From: Polydactylus sextarius
Taxonomy: Eukaryota > Chordata > Actinopteri > Polynemidae
NCBI GenBank assembly: GCA_016801845.1
Contig: CM028909.1
Span: 4,091,813 to 4,155,812, forward strand
Reading direction: 5' to 3'
DNA: 64,000 nucleotides
This document shows, one piece after another, positions 33,431 to 44,350 of the stretch. Position 1 is the first letter of the stretch. Every line of letters begins with the position of its first letter. The translations under genes and the position numbers were made by a program. The notes under the pieces were generated by a model that was not told the DNA's origin, searched no databases, and saw only the letters and a list, made by a program, of their open reading frames with translations.

Positions 33431-34437
33431 TAACTTGTTATATTCCAACACTTGTATGTCGCACAAATCGGCTTGAAATTGTTTCAACAGTTTGGTCACA
33501 AAGACTGTTTCTCTTAAAATGTACTCGGGGCACAAGGAGAAATGTTCTCTCTTCTTTCGAACGGGGAGGAAGAGGATTCTCTTTCTACTTGTTCACCTCT
33601 CAAACGTTTTTTCGTACAAAAAAAAAATCTTCTTCACTCATTTCCCTAGGGGAGGGAGGAGAAGTAGTGACTCCTCGTTCACCTCTCTCCGACATCTTTT
33701 CGGTGAAGAATCCTCCTCCTCTTCACGAAGAAGATGGTCCTCGCCAGTTTCTTTATTCTTGATCAAAACCAGCAGCTTCAACGCAGCCCAATCCCTGGAG
33801 CTCAACCTCACGAGGCTGCTCAGTTCCATCAGACTTTCTCCTTCATCCTGCTGATTGAGCCAAAGTTCACCCAGCTCGTATTTGAAGTTGTACCCCCACG
33901 ATCCACAACCCTCATAAGGTAGAGGCCATGACGGTTCCAGTTGAGGTCGAAGGGAAAGTTTCAGACAAGCAAGGTCAAAGGTCACCATCCATCATTTTGA
34001 CATAAGGTGTATACCTGTTCTCTAATATCCATTAACTTTGGCTATTACTGTACATAAGGTACAGTCCCTGCTGTAGTCTTGAGTTTTAACAAAATCTTTG
34101 CTTTTGGTCAAGCTTGTGACACTTAGTGGAGTTATAACCATAGAAGGTTTAATTATTCAATAGTAATAGAAAAGCCATTTATTTTAAGGACAGTATACAG
34201 CAAACAATTGATGACATGCCAACATTTGTGTGACACTGACTTTGTAAATCTATTGCCATATACTTTATGTAGAGATTTCTTAAATGTCCAGAGTTTACAA
34301 TCTCAGGAGTTGTGATTTAAAGTCATTCCCAGTTGTGTTCCCTCCATTCTTTTATACAATGGAGGGAAAAACTTGATAAGAAACAATGTTGCACAAAAAC
34401 TGTCCTGCCACACTTGGGACTGCCACCTGGGGCAGAG
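33431..34437. other. No firm gene; minus-strand open frame 33638-33988
   Basis: A 116-residue minus-strand open frame ends in an acidic EEEEDSS-type stretch and has no domain that I recognise. It lies next to the polymerase B fragment and could be another Maverick relic, but nothing in its sequence shows that. The rest is unassigned. Confidence 0.3.
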
Positions 34438-34550
34438 TTGGGGTCTACGGGCAGTGGGCTGGTGTCTAAGGAAGGGGACTTGGGTCCAGAAGGTCACAGG
34501 TTTAAATCCGCCTCCCAGTCTCCATTTTCAGGTATGAATGTGCTGCTCAA
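34438..34550 (+). mobile_element. tRNA-derived SINE copy 3 (head only)
   Basis: Carries GGGCAGTGGGCTGGTGTCTA, AAGGAAGGGGACTTGGGTCC and a B-box-like CAGGTTTAAATCCG. Only the tRNA-like head and a little body remain. Confidence 0.6.
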
Positions 34551-35327
34551 GGTAACAAAACTCAGTTCTTTGTTGGAAACTCTTTCTGCTTCATGTTAAC
34601 ATGGTCACATCATTTCTGCAGATTCATTTTGTTAATCTCCCACTCAGCAACATCCCAAAGGGGTTAAGGTTTATTTTGAGAAACTTTGTAAATCACTGAT
34701 AGCTCGTTTTAACACTGCAATATGACAAACGTTTTAGTGACTTTAGTTGTTAAAGATACTTCTCTGCTCCCCCACAGTTGTATGAACAACAGCAACCTGA
34801 CTTCCTGTCGCTTTTATTTCAGCTTCAGCCAATCAATTCAGTTTGTCACAGGTGACACCAATCAAGTCCAAACACCGAGGACGCACCTGAGAACAATTTG
34901 GATCAGATCAGCAGGTTCCTGATACTCTCAAACTGATTATTTTCAGCTTTCTTTCAAAGTCGTTTTTATGTTTCCACTAGCTATAAGATAAACTGTTAAA
35001 ATAAAATAAAAATAATTAAAAACCCAAATTAATATTAGTTTAGAAACTAATAAGTTTCCCTTTTCCATAAATTGTATGTGTGTTATTTTTTTTATTCACT
35101 GTTTTCCCCTCTTCCCAGAGTCTGACTTCCTCCGTAGTGATTGTCAACTCTGCCCATGATCAGTTTCACCTGTTACCCCACCTCATGTTTGAATAGTCCG
35201 TGTCTTGTTGCCAGTTTGTCTTGTCTTTCCTGTCAAAGAGTAATGTCTAGCATTTCAAGATATCTTGTCAAATCTGTTATCTTGGCAGAGCATTGTTTTT
35301 GAGAATGTGAATTGTGAATAAGTACAG
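34551..35327. other. No gene seen
   Basis: Intergenic AT-rich DNA; the open frame at 34722-34922 has no recognisable domain or convincing splice context. Confidence 0.4.
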
Positions 35328-35832
35328 CGTACACTGAAAAAAAAGCTTTCAAAATAAGAAACAAATAGAAAAAATAGATGTAATATTACTTAAAATTAGC
35401 AAAATTATCTGCCAACACAAGAAACACAAGAAAATCTGGCTTGTCAGGACTTCTAAAAACAAGTTAAATATCTAACCTCAATGAACACACAAATACCTCA
35501 AAATTAGTGTATTCTCACTAATAACAAGTGCATCTTTCTTGATTTGAATGAAATATGACTTATTTTCTCAATATTTGTAAAAAATATTCTTAAATTAAGA
35601 AAATGCTAGTGCCATCACTTTGCAATAATACCATGAACAAGACATAAACTAAAAACCATTGTACTTTTCTTGATGCTGTTAACAATATTTTTCTTTAAAA
35701 ATTTAAAACTCTTAAAAAGAAAGTCTTACATAAAAACTGCTTAAGAACTCTTATCAGACAAAACATAAACATATATGACCTTGATCTAAGATATTTCCTA
35801 TTTACTTAGATTTCAGTTTTTGCAGTTGTAGC
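35328..35832. mobile_element. AT-rich MITE-like element
   Basis: The left end, ACACTGAAAAAAAAGC, and the right end, which reads ACTGCAAAAACTGAAATCTA in reverse complement, fit the 'ACACTGCAAAAACT' termini of a common fish miniature element. The ~500-bp interior is AT-rich with repeated AAGAAAATxx/AACAAGT words and no ORF. A clean target duplication could not be fixed. Confidence 0.55.
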
Positions 35833-37339
35833 AAGTGTCCAGATTCCAGTTTGATAAATAACAAAATGTTACATAAGAAACTCACCATATCATTATCTGG
35901 GTAGTTCACTCCAGACGCCAAAGAACTGGCAGAAGAATCGTTCAGTCCTGCACAGACTGCATTTCTCCTTCAGACTTGCATCCAGCCTCTTCTCAGCTGA
36001 TCTTTAGCACAATACTCTGTATTGATGCCCCAGTGAGGTACTATCATAGATCTGTGTATAGTTCCTTACAGTTTCACAGTCTTTCTTCTTTGTTCTTCTC
36101 ACTGGTCACACATGAGCTGTACAGTGCAACACTGCCCAACAATTTCCGGTGGTACAGTTCTGTTTGCTATGTTTGGGTATTCATCTGCAAGCTCTCTGAA
36201 CACACAAAAAAATACACACGTAATGAACGCAGGCCTCCATCCATATGCATATTTATTGTTGAGCATAAATGAGCCTTTAGACTGCAACTCTGCCTCCTGG
36301 TCTCAACTCTGGATTGAAACGAAGCCAGAAGCCATAGGAAAGTTAGAGGTCCAAGTAGCTAAAAGTTTGTGCATGAACATAAAGTCACTGACAGAGACAC
36401 TGAAAGTGGCAGAAAAATGAGCAGACACTCATGTGTGGAAAAACTACACAGTCAGTTATTTCACCACAATGAGAGAGACATTCAGAGACAACTGTCATTG
36501 ATAACCAGCAACAGGAGGTGACACAAAATACGCTTCCCGCAGCAAGAATCAGCAGCGACCACACTTGTATCTGGGTGATGGCTGTAAAAATTCATTTGAG
36601 TAAGCACACCAGTTAATCTCGAAACCAAAAGTAGGTCAGGATGACCTTTGGTATTAGAGCACTGATATGTTATCAGGAACAGGATGCCTGTCATTCAGCC
36701 ATAAGTTGGTGTTGTTAATTGACTGTGTGATGTTTCAGCTAAAAAGATTTAAACCAGATCAGTGATAACATCCTGTTATTAGTTCACACGTTTGTCTCTT
36801 CTGAATATTTGAATAGTTACTATATAGTGATGCTATGACTGGAGATGGGTCAGTGAAAAGTAACTCAAGCTCATTGTCCAGAGGTCCAAAGTTCAAACCA
36901 AAAAATACGACAAAAAACAACATTTGCAATGACAATAAACCAAGACAAGCTGCAACACAACTTATTAATTCAAAGTCATAATGGCAGCAATGATGAAAAA
37001 CTTTAGTCTGTTCTGCACCTCGGCAGTTTGTATCTATCATCTATCGGCCTGAAGGCAGCAGCCTAAAGTCATGATGGTTGGATGGAGTCGGTGAGAACTG
37101 CCCCGGCCTTTGTTAAATCCCTTGACTTGTGCATGTGTGAGAGAATATTGTAAGTTGAGCCTGTCACTTTGAAATGCCAAGTAAACCGGTCCTGTTCTTC
37201 TAGTTCAAGAGAACGTACCAATAGATAAAAGTGAAAGGTAGTGCAGTCCGGGGGACGACGGATAAGTGCATTTGATTGTGTAACAATGATTAAAGAGTCT
37301 TATTGTTAGATGGGTCAGTGAAAAGTAACTTCAGCTCAG
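35833..37339. other. No gene seen; small L2 ORF1-end fragment at 36281-36325
   Basis: Minus-strand match to the L2 spacer between ORF1 and ORF2 (CTGCCTCCTGGTCTCAACTC, compare 22495-22520). The remaining DNA has only short frames without domains. Around 36770-36860 it shares words (CACGTTTGTCTCTTCT-type, GGAGATGGGTCAGTGA) with 43525-43590, which may mark the left edge of the duplicated locus that follows. Confidence 0.45.
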
Positions 37340-37942
37340 TCTTCACATGATGTCTTGTGCTGTTCTATCTGATTTTATATTAATTAAAACATACACTGCT
37401 GTCTTTCTACTCATCATCACCATTACACTGTGAGTGCAGATGAATCCAAAAACGGTGCCAGCCACTTCTTAGAAGTCTTTGCTTTCACTTTCCATTTACT
37501 GTAAGAGGGTCGGATGTCTACACAGCAGTAACAATATATATGAATGAGCCAAAAGTGCTGGTGAATCTATGTGCCAAATATGAGGTTGGAGACAATTAAA
37601 AGCAGATGCAAAGTGCCCCCTGAATGTCTTTTTTGTTTGTTTGTTTTTTGTTTTTTGTTTGTAATTTCTAGTCAAAAATGACAAATTACATTGACCATTT
37701 TTCAAACTAAAGAGGGAAAACATCCAGGAAGTGTAGACTTTTTATAGTTTCTGTATTTTCATTCTGGTAATGACTTTCTGATGTCCTGCTCCATGTTTTG
37801 AAGTTTGCGTTTGGGTCATCAGAAAATGTATATTATGACCAAACTTAGAAGCTTGGTGGACAAGGATTAAAACTTTATCTTTGTGGAGGAATATTACATT
37901 GTTTTTTTTATTTTCTCTGTTCAAAGGTAGAGATTCATGAGT

Positions 37943-37954
37943 CAAAGTGAAACT
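37943..37954 (+). promoter_or_regulatory. ISRE-like motif upstream of the Gly-rich gene
   Basis: CAAAGTGAAACT differs by one base from GAAANNGAAACT, the interferon-stimulated response element bound by IRF/ISGF3 proteins. It lies about 120 bp upstream of the TATA box, on the other side of the (GT)n tract. The second gene copy has a perfect match at the equivalent place (44240-44251). Confidence 0.5.
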
Positions 37955-37970
37955 TTCAGTTAAACATAAA

Positions 37971-37974
<4 letters not shown>

Positions 37975-38067
<93 letters not shown>
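37975..38067 (+). repeat. (GT)46 microsatellite abutting the core promoter
   Basis: About 93 bp of uninterrupted GT ending 7 bp before the TATA box at 38075. Long GT/CA tracts can adopt Z-DNA and are length-variable. The second gene copy lacks this tract at the corresponding position. Confidence 0.95.
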
Positions 38068-38068
<1 letters not shown>

Positions 38069-38074
38069 TGTGGG

Positions 38075-38082
38075 TATAAATA
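38075..38082 (+). promoter_or_regulatory. TATA box of the Gly-rich gene
   Basis: TATAAATA about 30 bp upstream of the inferred transcription start (near 38105), where the first noncoding exon shared with the second copy begins (TTTCTGCACATAACAGCTTC). Confidence 0.7.
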
Positions 38083-38104
38083 ACAGGGACACTGAGTGTT
38101 TCTG

Positions 38105-39125
38105 CACATAACAGCTTCTTCCAACCAAGAAACTTCACTGAGGTAAGCAGACAGACATCTGAATTTTGATGCAAAAGATAATGAGGCTTTATGGTATAAG
38201 AGTATTTTGTAATAATCACAGTAAGATGCTGTGCATCAAATGATGTTACATTTATTACAAATTATTTTTATATATATCATTGGTGTAAGATGATTTGATG
38301 TTATTAATACAATCAATGACATTAAAGTGACTTTTTCTGTCTGTTCCTCAGAGAAACCAACGTCTGCTGAAGATGTCAGGTAAGTAAACTTCAGTGTATG
38401 AATCAAAGATCTGTGTTCAGTATTTAAGGTTCTATGTCAGTATTTTTGAAAAGAAATAAAAGGTAAAACATCTGTATGTGAAGTATTTTATAAAACAAAT
38501 TATCTATTCAGGTTCTTAACTTGTAAAATGGATTTACATGTGTTTAAACTGTTTTGTGTGTGAACTGTAACATGAATTTGTGAGTCCTTTAAATTATACA
38601 CAAATTATTGTGCATATGTGTAACTCTCATCACATTAGTGATAATGTGGAGTCTTAATTTCTCTCCTTAGTTTACACCAGCGGCCCCTATGCAAAGAAAA
38701 CTGAGTACAAACCTGACGACTCCGATCCGCAGGTTGGATTCAACGTTTCTGCAGGACTGGGTTATGTTGAAGATACCAGCGGGATCATTACAAAAGGTCC
38801 CAACGCCGGCGTTGAGGCTGGAATCCGTAATGGGAATGTTGGAGCAGGAGTCACAGCACAGTTGGCCAGTGTCTCAGCCTCTGGAGGTCCTGTGAAGGCC
38901 ACAGTTGGTCTGTCAGCAGACACTGGTGCCAGTATCGGTGCCGATGGTGTTGAGGCCAAGGTTCTGGGAACCGGCATCTCCATCGGTCGCAAAATTGGTT
39001 TTTCCGTGTTGGGCACAGGGTTTGAATTTAAACTGTGGTAGACTGAATCACTGTGTTTCCTGCCTTATATTGCCACAATGAAGCTGGTTTGTAATGTTTG
39101 AAATAACCACATTTCTGAATAAAAC
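38105..39125 (+). CDS. Unrecognised 125-aa Gly/Ala/Val-rich protein, three exons
   Basis: I do not recognise this gene. Exon 1 (about 38105-38142) is noncoding and ends at a GTAAGC donor. Exon 2 is 38352-38379, after TTCCTCAG, with the start codon at 38373 and a GTAAGT donor. Exon 3 starts at 38671 after CTCTCCTTAG and ends with TAG at 39039-39041. Only seven coding bases lie in exon 2, and joining keeps the frame. AATAAA follows at 39118. The product begins MSVYTSGPYAKKTEYKPDDS and ends LGTGFEFKLW. From residue ~27 it is Gly/Ala/Ser/Val-rich with alternating small and hydrophobic residues (GVEAGIRNGNVGAGVTAQLA, GLSADTGASIGADGVEAKVL), which suggests repeated beta strands rather than coiled coil. 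There is no signal peptide, transmembrane segment or cysteine, so it is probably cytosolic. The short noncoding first exon plus TATA and ISRE-like motif resembles inducible fish immune genes; function is unknown. Confidence 0.75.
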
Positions 39126-40464
39126 TTGTCCTGATGTTTCAAATCTCCACTGATGTGTAACATCACTGTTCTGCTTCACTGCTGCTTTTCTTCTGTTTAA
39201 GTGAGTTTTCTCTCACTGTGAAAAATCATGATTGTCCTGAAAACAACAGTCACAGACACATGAATGTGTTTTTTACATGACTTGTTTTGGACATTTTCTC
39301 CTCTGTGTGTGTCATGGAAAAAAACTGGATTATCAAACATCATCTGAAGGTTTTTTGCTTTGACTTTGTCACCACTTCAAACACGATCACCTCAGATCAG
39401 ATCATGTTCTAATAAACAGTAAAGAAAGTCTGCAGCTCCTGTCTCATTTATGATGTGCTCTGGACTTTTATATGCTATATGTGTATGTTATCTGAATTAT
39501 TTACTTTGTACAAAAAAAAAAAAAAAAACAGTACCTGAAATAAAATGTAAAAACTGGAAGATTTTTGTTTCTGTCTCTTTTCTTTAATGTTTAGCTGCTT
39601 ATATTCAAAACATGAAGCAAACTGATACATAATATCATTATTTACCATCATAATTATCATCATATTGTTTGTTATGTAGTTCTTGTGTAATATGTGTTTT
39701 TATTATTCATTTAACTAAAATGAGCTCGATTTGACTCAGTCATCAGTATGTCCACAGGAAGGAGCTAGAGAGCCCAGAGACACCGACACTTTCCTGCATA
39801 AACATGTTTTCTCTGACTGTTGGAGCTAAAATGCCTCCCAAAGATTTAATCATCATCATACTACAAGTACAGATAAAACCATTTACTGTACCTGCTACTT
39901 CCCAGAAGTCTTTGCTTCCCCTTTTTATTTACTATAAGAGGGGCGTATGTCTACACAGCAGTAACAATAATACTGAAGGATGTTTTACATGAAGCTGTTT
40001 GCCATTGACCACATACTTGTCCTTTTCATTAGGGGAGAAAGATCTAACTGTGACGTTTTGTTTCTTGTCACACACAAACACACACGCATGCACCATGGTC
40101 CACCAACAACTGCTATAGTTACAACGTGGCACCCGATGTTACATACAGGTGACTACAATAACAACACAACCCAAATCACTTTCACGTGTAACAAAAACAT
40201 GCTACATTAGGGTAAACAGTCCTCCTGAACCTTCAGGACAGGTTGAAAAGTTATATATCAAACCTATGAAAAAAACAACACTTCACTCTTCTTCTGTTTT
40301 TCACTTGTTGCTTCCTCGGCCACTGTCTTCTTTAAAACGCTGGTTTCACCGACCCTGCTGTGTGTGTTTATCCTTATTCTCTGTGCTCTGGGGTCCAGCC
40401 TAAGTCTTTCTACTCTTCGTCATCATCATCGTCATCATTACACTGTACTGTATGTACTGTACAC
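39126..40464. other. Downstream region; second transcription unit remnant possible
   Basis: Contains a decayed upstream block (39740-39972) but no coding exon of the Gly-rich family. Poly-A at 39512-39528. Open frames at 39804-40403 show no domain. Confidence 0.4.
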
Positions 40465-40606
40465 ACTGTATGGATGCTGTCTCTCCTAATCAGACCAAGT
40501 TTTTACCCCAAAACATTTACAATTCTGTATAAAACAGACGTCGTTGGCTGGACACCACCTCGACAACCAGTGGTTTAATGAAGACATGCAGCTGCACATG
40601 TCATCA
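40465..40606 (-). mobile_element. L2 ORF1 esterase-domain fragment
   Basis: Minus-strand match to about 22270-22420 of the L2 copy, including the region around GTTGGCTGGACACCACCTCG and the TCCTAATCAGACCAxGTTTT word. The same fragment is present at 52823-52925, also near Gly-rich-gene 3' sequence, so it was probably carried along in a duplication. Confidence 0.75.
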
Positions 40607-40709
40607 CTGGAGAGGAGGAAGGCTGAGGAGGAACAGAGTGTACGGGAAGGTGTGTATATCTCAAGGAGCTCAGTAAGATACAGAGGAGCTAAGTTTCAGA
40701 GGGCTTTAA

Positions 40710-41165
40710 ATGGTCAGCGAAGGATTTTAAACTCAATGCAGAAACAGATGCTTACGAAGTTGCTCCAGGACGGAGGTGATGTGTTGTATGGACGGAGTTG
40801 TAGAGATGGTGCAGGCAGCTGAGTTCTGGACAAGTTGAAGTTTAGGAGGGATTTGTGTGGTAAACCACAAAGTAGTGCATGACAACAATCAAGGTGGGAT
40901 GTGATGAGGCCCATTAAGTAGTATGGCAGTGCTATTTGGAGTAAGTGAAGGACGGAGGCAGTTAATGTCACAGAAGTGAAAGTAAGTGTTTATGTGAGCT
41001 GTGTAAGAGGTTGAGACTGAGGTTGACACCCAGATTCTTGAGCTGAGGGGAAGGGAGGACAGTAGCGGTCTCAACACATGAAGAAAAATTATCTGATTTG
41101 GAGAGGGTGGATTTGGTACCAATAAGAGGAAATTCTGTTTTATTGTCATCAAGTTTCACAAAATT
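40710..41165 (-). mobile_element. Another L2-like LINE RT fragment
   Basis: Minus-strand frames give DNKTEF with LIGTKSTLSKSDNFS (41085-41155), LPSPQLKNLGVNLS (about 41020-41065), INCLRPSLTPNSTAI (about 40930-40975) and CHALLCGLPHKSL (about 40850-40890). This is the C-terminal RT region of an L2-type element from a family different from the main one here. A further piece with SHLKTHLF (41640-41700, minus) is its 3' end. Frameshifts are frequent. Confidence 0.7.
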
Positions 41166-41447
41166 CTGGGAAAAACAATTCTGAATTACTTGTGTAACAG
41201 GTTATTATTGTCACTTGAATAGTTGAATAGCTCCTCCTCTCGCCCCCGTCCTAGTTTCTTCAGTTCAATGTTTTCATGTGATATCTTGTGCTGTTCCATC
41301 TGATTTTATTAAAAATACACTGCTGCATTTCTATTCTTCATCATCATTATGCTGTGAGTGCAGATAAAACCAAAAATGAAAGCAAAGTCTTTGTTTTCAC
41401 TTTCCATTTCCTATACGAGGGGTGTATTTCTACACAGCAGTAACTAC

Positions 41448-41452
<5 letters not shown>

Positions 41453-41484
<32 letters not shown>
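41453..41484 (+). repeat. (AC)n microsatellite
   Basis: About 32 bp of AC repeat just downstream of the third upstream block. Confidence 0.9.
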
Positions 41485-41489
<5 letters not shown>

Positions 41490-41760
41490 TGCAAACACAG
41501 AGAAACTTTTGCTTTCTGTTCAACAGGATGTCGATCTGTTTTTAAACAATTTGAAAAGTTCAAACAAAATATAAAACAAATTTAAAAAAAGTAATACAAA
41601 CATTTAAAATACAAGACAATGGGTGATTGTGGGGGAAGCTCATGTGAGGTGAACTATTCTGAACAAATGAGTTTTGAGATGTGATTGAAGGTGGGCTGGA
41701 TGATATGGTACGGATACTTTGTGGGAGCAGATTGTCAGAGCACAAGTTGGGTTGGACATT

Positions 41761-42770
41761 AACTCAACCCAACTGTCAATAATAATAATTTCAATAAACA
41801 GTATTTCACCATCTCTAATCTCTGTCAGTCTACAAATCCCGCAGCTCGGTCTCTCTCTAGCAGCACACATGAGTATTAGTGATTAGGCTACAGCCAACTC
41901 ATCCATGTCATCATACATCCTCATCTATACATTCATGTCACTGTTTACTAAATCCACATCTAGTCTGTCCTTATAAAATGAAGTTTGTGACGTTTGTGAG
42001 GATTGGACCTGCTGTTCCCGCACCGCTCAGACGGCTCACGCACTTGCAGTGTGAATCTGACCATAGACTACAAGTTTCCATTGATCAATGACAATGAAAG
42101 TCTTAAAAATGTAACAACATCGGTGCCTTTCGTTCTGTCTATGCCTCCTCTTTGCAACAATAACCGCAGCCATTTGTTCCCAAGGTGTCCCAGTTAAGAC
42201 TTTAAGTCTTTCAAACGTGCTAAATAAAGATGCAAAATTAGTGAACACAGTCGGGGTCTGGTTTGGTAAATCACATTGTATGTGCTATTTTAATCTATTT
42301 GCATCTAGTCCTCCCAATATTTTTGCCTTCTGGCAGACACGCCCATATTTGCATATTCATTAAGGCAAACACTCTAAATGGATTACGTGTGCTATTTTCC
42401 CTGTTTAAAGGACGCAACCCTCATTGAGTTCAGTTAGTAGATCAGCTTCAATATGTGGTTGCGTGTGTAATCAAGTTCACACTCATTTTTGCACATGCAA
42501 ACCTTTAGTAAATCAGGGCCTATGTATCAAGGCGTGTCTGGGAAACCCCTCAGGTCCCCCAGAAGGAGGAGCTGGTGAAAATGGCCAGGAGGACTAGAGT
42601 CTGGGCCTCCCTCCTGAGGCTGCTGCCCCTGCAAAAAACAGACCTACTGGATAAAGTGGAGGAAGCCAAAGACAAAGAAGCCAAAGTGAGATAAGCTGAG
42701 ATAATGAGCTGTGACAGAGTACAGGAGCCATTTGATTACCACGGGCGCCAGTTTTCAGATTGTATCAATA
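41761..42770. other. No gene seen
   Basis: Unassigned DNA. Short frames on both strands lack domains and splice context that I would trust. Confidence 0.4.
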
Positions 42771-42960
42771 GTTAACTAGAGTGTACTATAAAAAGTCTTC
42801 ACCCCCTTAGATGTTTTTCCTTTTAATTGCTTTTATAATTGGAATTGTGGTCAATATAGTTTGGATGTTTGTACAAGAATTTACAAAATAAAATGTTTTA
42901 ATGTCAACATGAAAGCAGATTTCTATAAAGTAAATAACTTCAAGATATCTAATTTAGTGT
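42771..42960. mobile_element. Possible Tc1/MITE terminal fragment
   Basis: GTACTATAAAAAGTCTTCACCC near 42785 resembles one end of a fish Tc1-like or MITE family, followed by AT-rich sequence. I could not find the opposite end, so this is tentative. Confidence 0.3.
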
Positions 42961-43907
42961 TTACACTGCAATCATGTATTTTATATGGTTTAATTGACAG
43001 TAATTTTTAATTGACAAGATTTTTTTTTTTTTTAATAATTTCTTGCCAAAAACATCAAATAACATTAACCATTTATACAAACAATGAAAGGAGAAAAAAT
43101 CCAAAGGGATGAAGACTTTTTACAGCTTCTGTATTTTAATTCTGGTGATGACTTTGACTTATTTTTATTCAAGTGTTTATGGAGACTGCTATATGTTGCA
43201 TTAAATGTTCTGCTCCACGTTTTTATACAAGTTACAAAAATACAAAATACAAAAATGTATTTTGGGACCAAACTTAGAGCCTTGGTGGCCAGAGGTTAAA
43301 ACATTATTCAGGGGTGAAACTTTCATGTTAAAAATATCATTATTTATTAGTATATTTATTAGCATATTAATTGTTGTGTATTTCTTGCGTAACATGTATC
43401 TTTAATATTCATTTAACTAAGGTGTTAGTTAAGTTTTCAGTCATCAGTATGTCCACAGGAGGGAGCTAGAGAGCCCAGAGACACTCTGACTCTTTCCTGC
43501 ACAAACTGTTTCCTCAAACATCAGTTCAAACATTTGTCTCTTCTTTGAAATATTTAATATATAATGACGTCATCACTGCAGATGGGTCAGTCAAGGCCAA
43601 ACTGTGCACAATCATATTCACTGAGGGAATTTGCATGAACATACTTATCACTCTGTCTCTTTCTGCCACTCACACACACACACAAAAACATTTAATCAAC
43701 ATTTAATCAAAAATACATGGCTGCATTTCTACTCTTCATCATCATAATCATCATTTTGCTGTGAGTGCAGATAAAATGACCACCTCTATCTGCTACTTCC
43801 CAGAAGTCTTTGCTTTCACTTTCCATTTACTGTAACAGAGGCGTTTGCCTACACAGCAGGAAAAGAGATGTGCACTGTACTTTTATGTTATATTTATGTA
43901 CTGTCAT

Positions 43908-44115
43908 GGCCAAACATATCAGCACCCCTGCAGTTCTTTCAGAAAGTTGTTGAAATTGTAAATGTTTTGGTATTCACATGTTTTGAGTTTTATGTCAAAT
44001 TTTATCAAGTTTGACTTTTTTTTTCTCATTTGTTTTGTGTTGTTCCAATGCAAACAAAAGAAATTAACCTGTGAATAGCAAAACAATTGTAACTGAAACA
44101 ATTTTCTGGGAAATG
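43908..44115 (+). mobile_element. Tc1-like terminal fragment
   Basis: ACTGTCATGGCCAAACATAT followed by CAGCACCCCTGCAGTTCTTT is the familiar left end of a fish Tc1/mariner family ('...GGCCAAAAxTATTGGCACCC'). About 200 bp of AT-rich subterminal sequence follow; no transposase is present. A similar terminus (GACACGGACAAATTTGTTGG) begins near 44507. Confidence 0.6.
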
Positions 44116-44239
44116 TTGTCTAAATTCTTTGCTTTGTAAAAAAAAAAAAAAAAAAATCAGTAGCTGATGTAAAATGTTAAAACAAACATGAAACTGGAAA
44201 GTTTTTGTGTCTTGTTCAGCTGCTAATGTTCAACAAGGT

Positions 44240-44251
44240 GAAAGTGAAACT
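44240..44251 (+). promoter_or_regulatory. Perfect ISRE motif upstream of the second Gly-rich copy
   Basis: GAAAGTGAAACT matches the ISRE consensus GAAANNGAAACT exactly, 99 bp upstream of the TATA box at 44351. It is the counterpart of 37943-37954. Confidence 0.6.
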
Positions 44252-44350
44252 TTCCTGTCTTCAGTTGAACATAAACAGCTATAATTTCTAAAACTCCTCC
44301 CTCGTCTCTCTTGGGGGAGTGGAGGGGGTGACTACTGAAACACTGAAAGG

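Larger units (their letters stand above)
37340..43870 (+). repeat. Duplicated upstream blocks of the Gly-rich gene locus (four copies)
   Basis: A block of about 130-190 bp appears at 37345-37535, 39840-39970 (partly degenerate), 41275-41450 and 43710-43862. Shared features are CTGCTGxxTTTCTACTCTTC, CATCATCATTA, TGTGAGTGCAGATAAAA, AGAAGTCTTTGCTTTCACTT and TCTACACAGCAGTAAC. A second shared word, CATCAGTATGTCCACAGGA with GGAGCTAGAGAGCCCAGAGA, occurs at 39743 and 43442. Three of the four blocks keep TTTCACTTTC, an IRF-type core in reverse (37483-37492, 41395-41404, 43814-43823). The pattern suggests serial duplication of a gene unit with loss of most coding parts. Confidence 0.7.

Noticed and set aside
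33638..33988. 116-residue minus-strand frame near the polymerase B fragment
   Set aside because: No recognisable motif; a Maverick origin would rest on location only.
37742..38219. Minus-strand frames with long Thr-His repeats
   Set aside because: Pure translation of the (GT)n microsatellite.
38762..39016. 84-residue minus-strand frame, repeated at 45140-45394
   Set aside because: Antisense shadow of the Gly-rich exon; its conservation between the two places simply reflects the identical coding tract.
40544..40822. Plus-strand frame with Glu/Arg-rich sequence
   Set aside because: It overlaps an antisense L2 ORF1 fragment and part of an antisense LINE, so it is a shadow.
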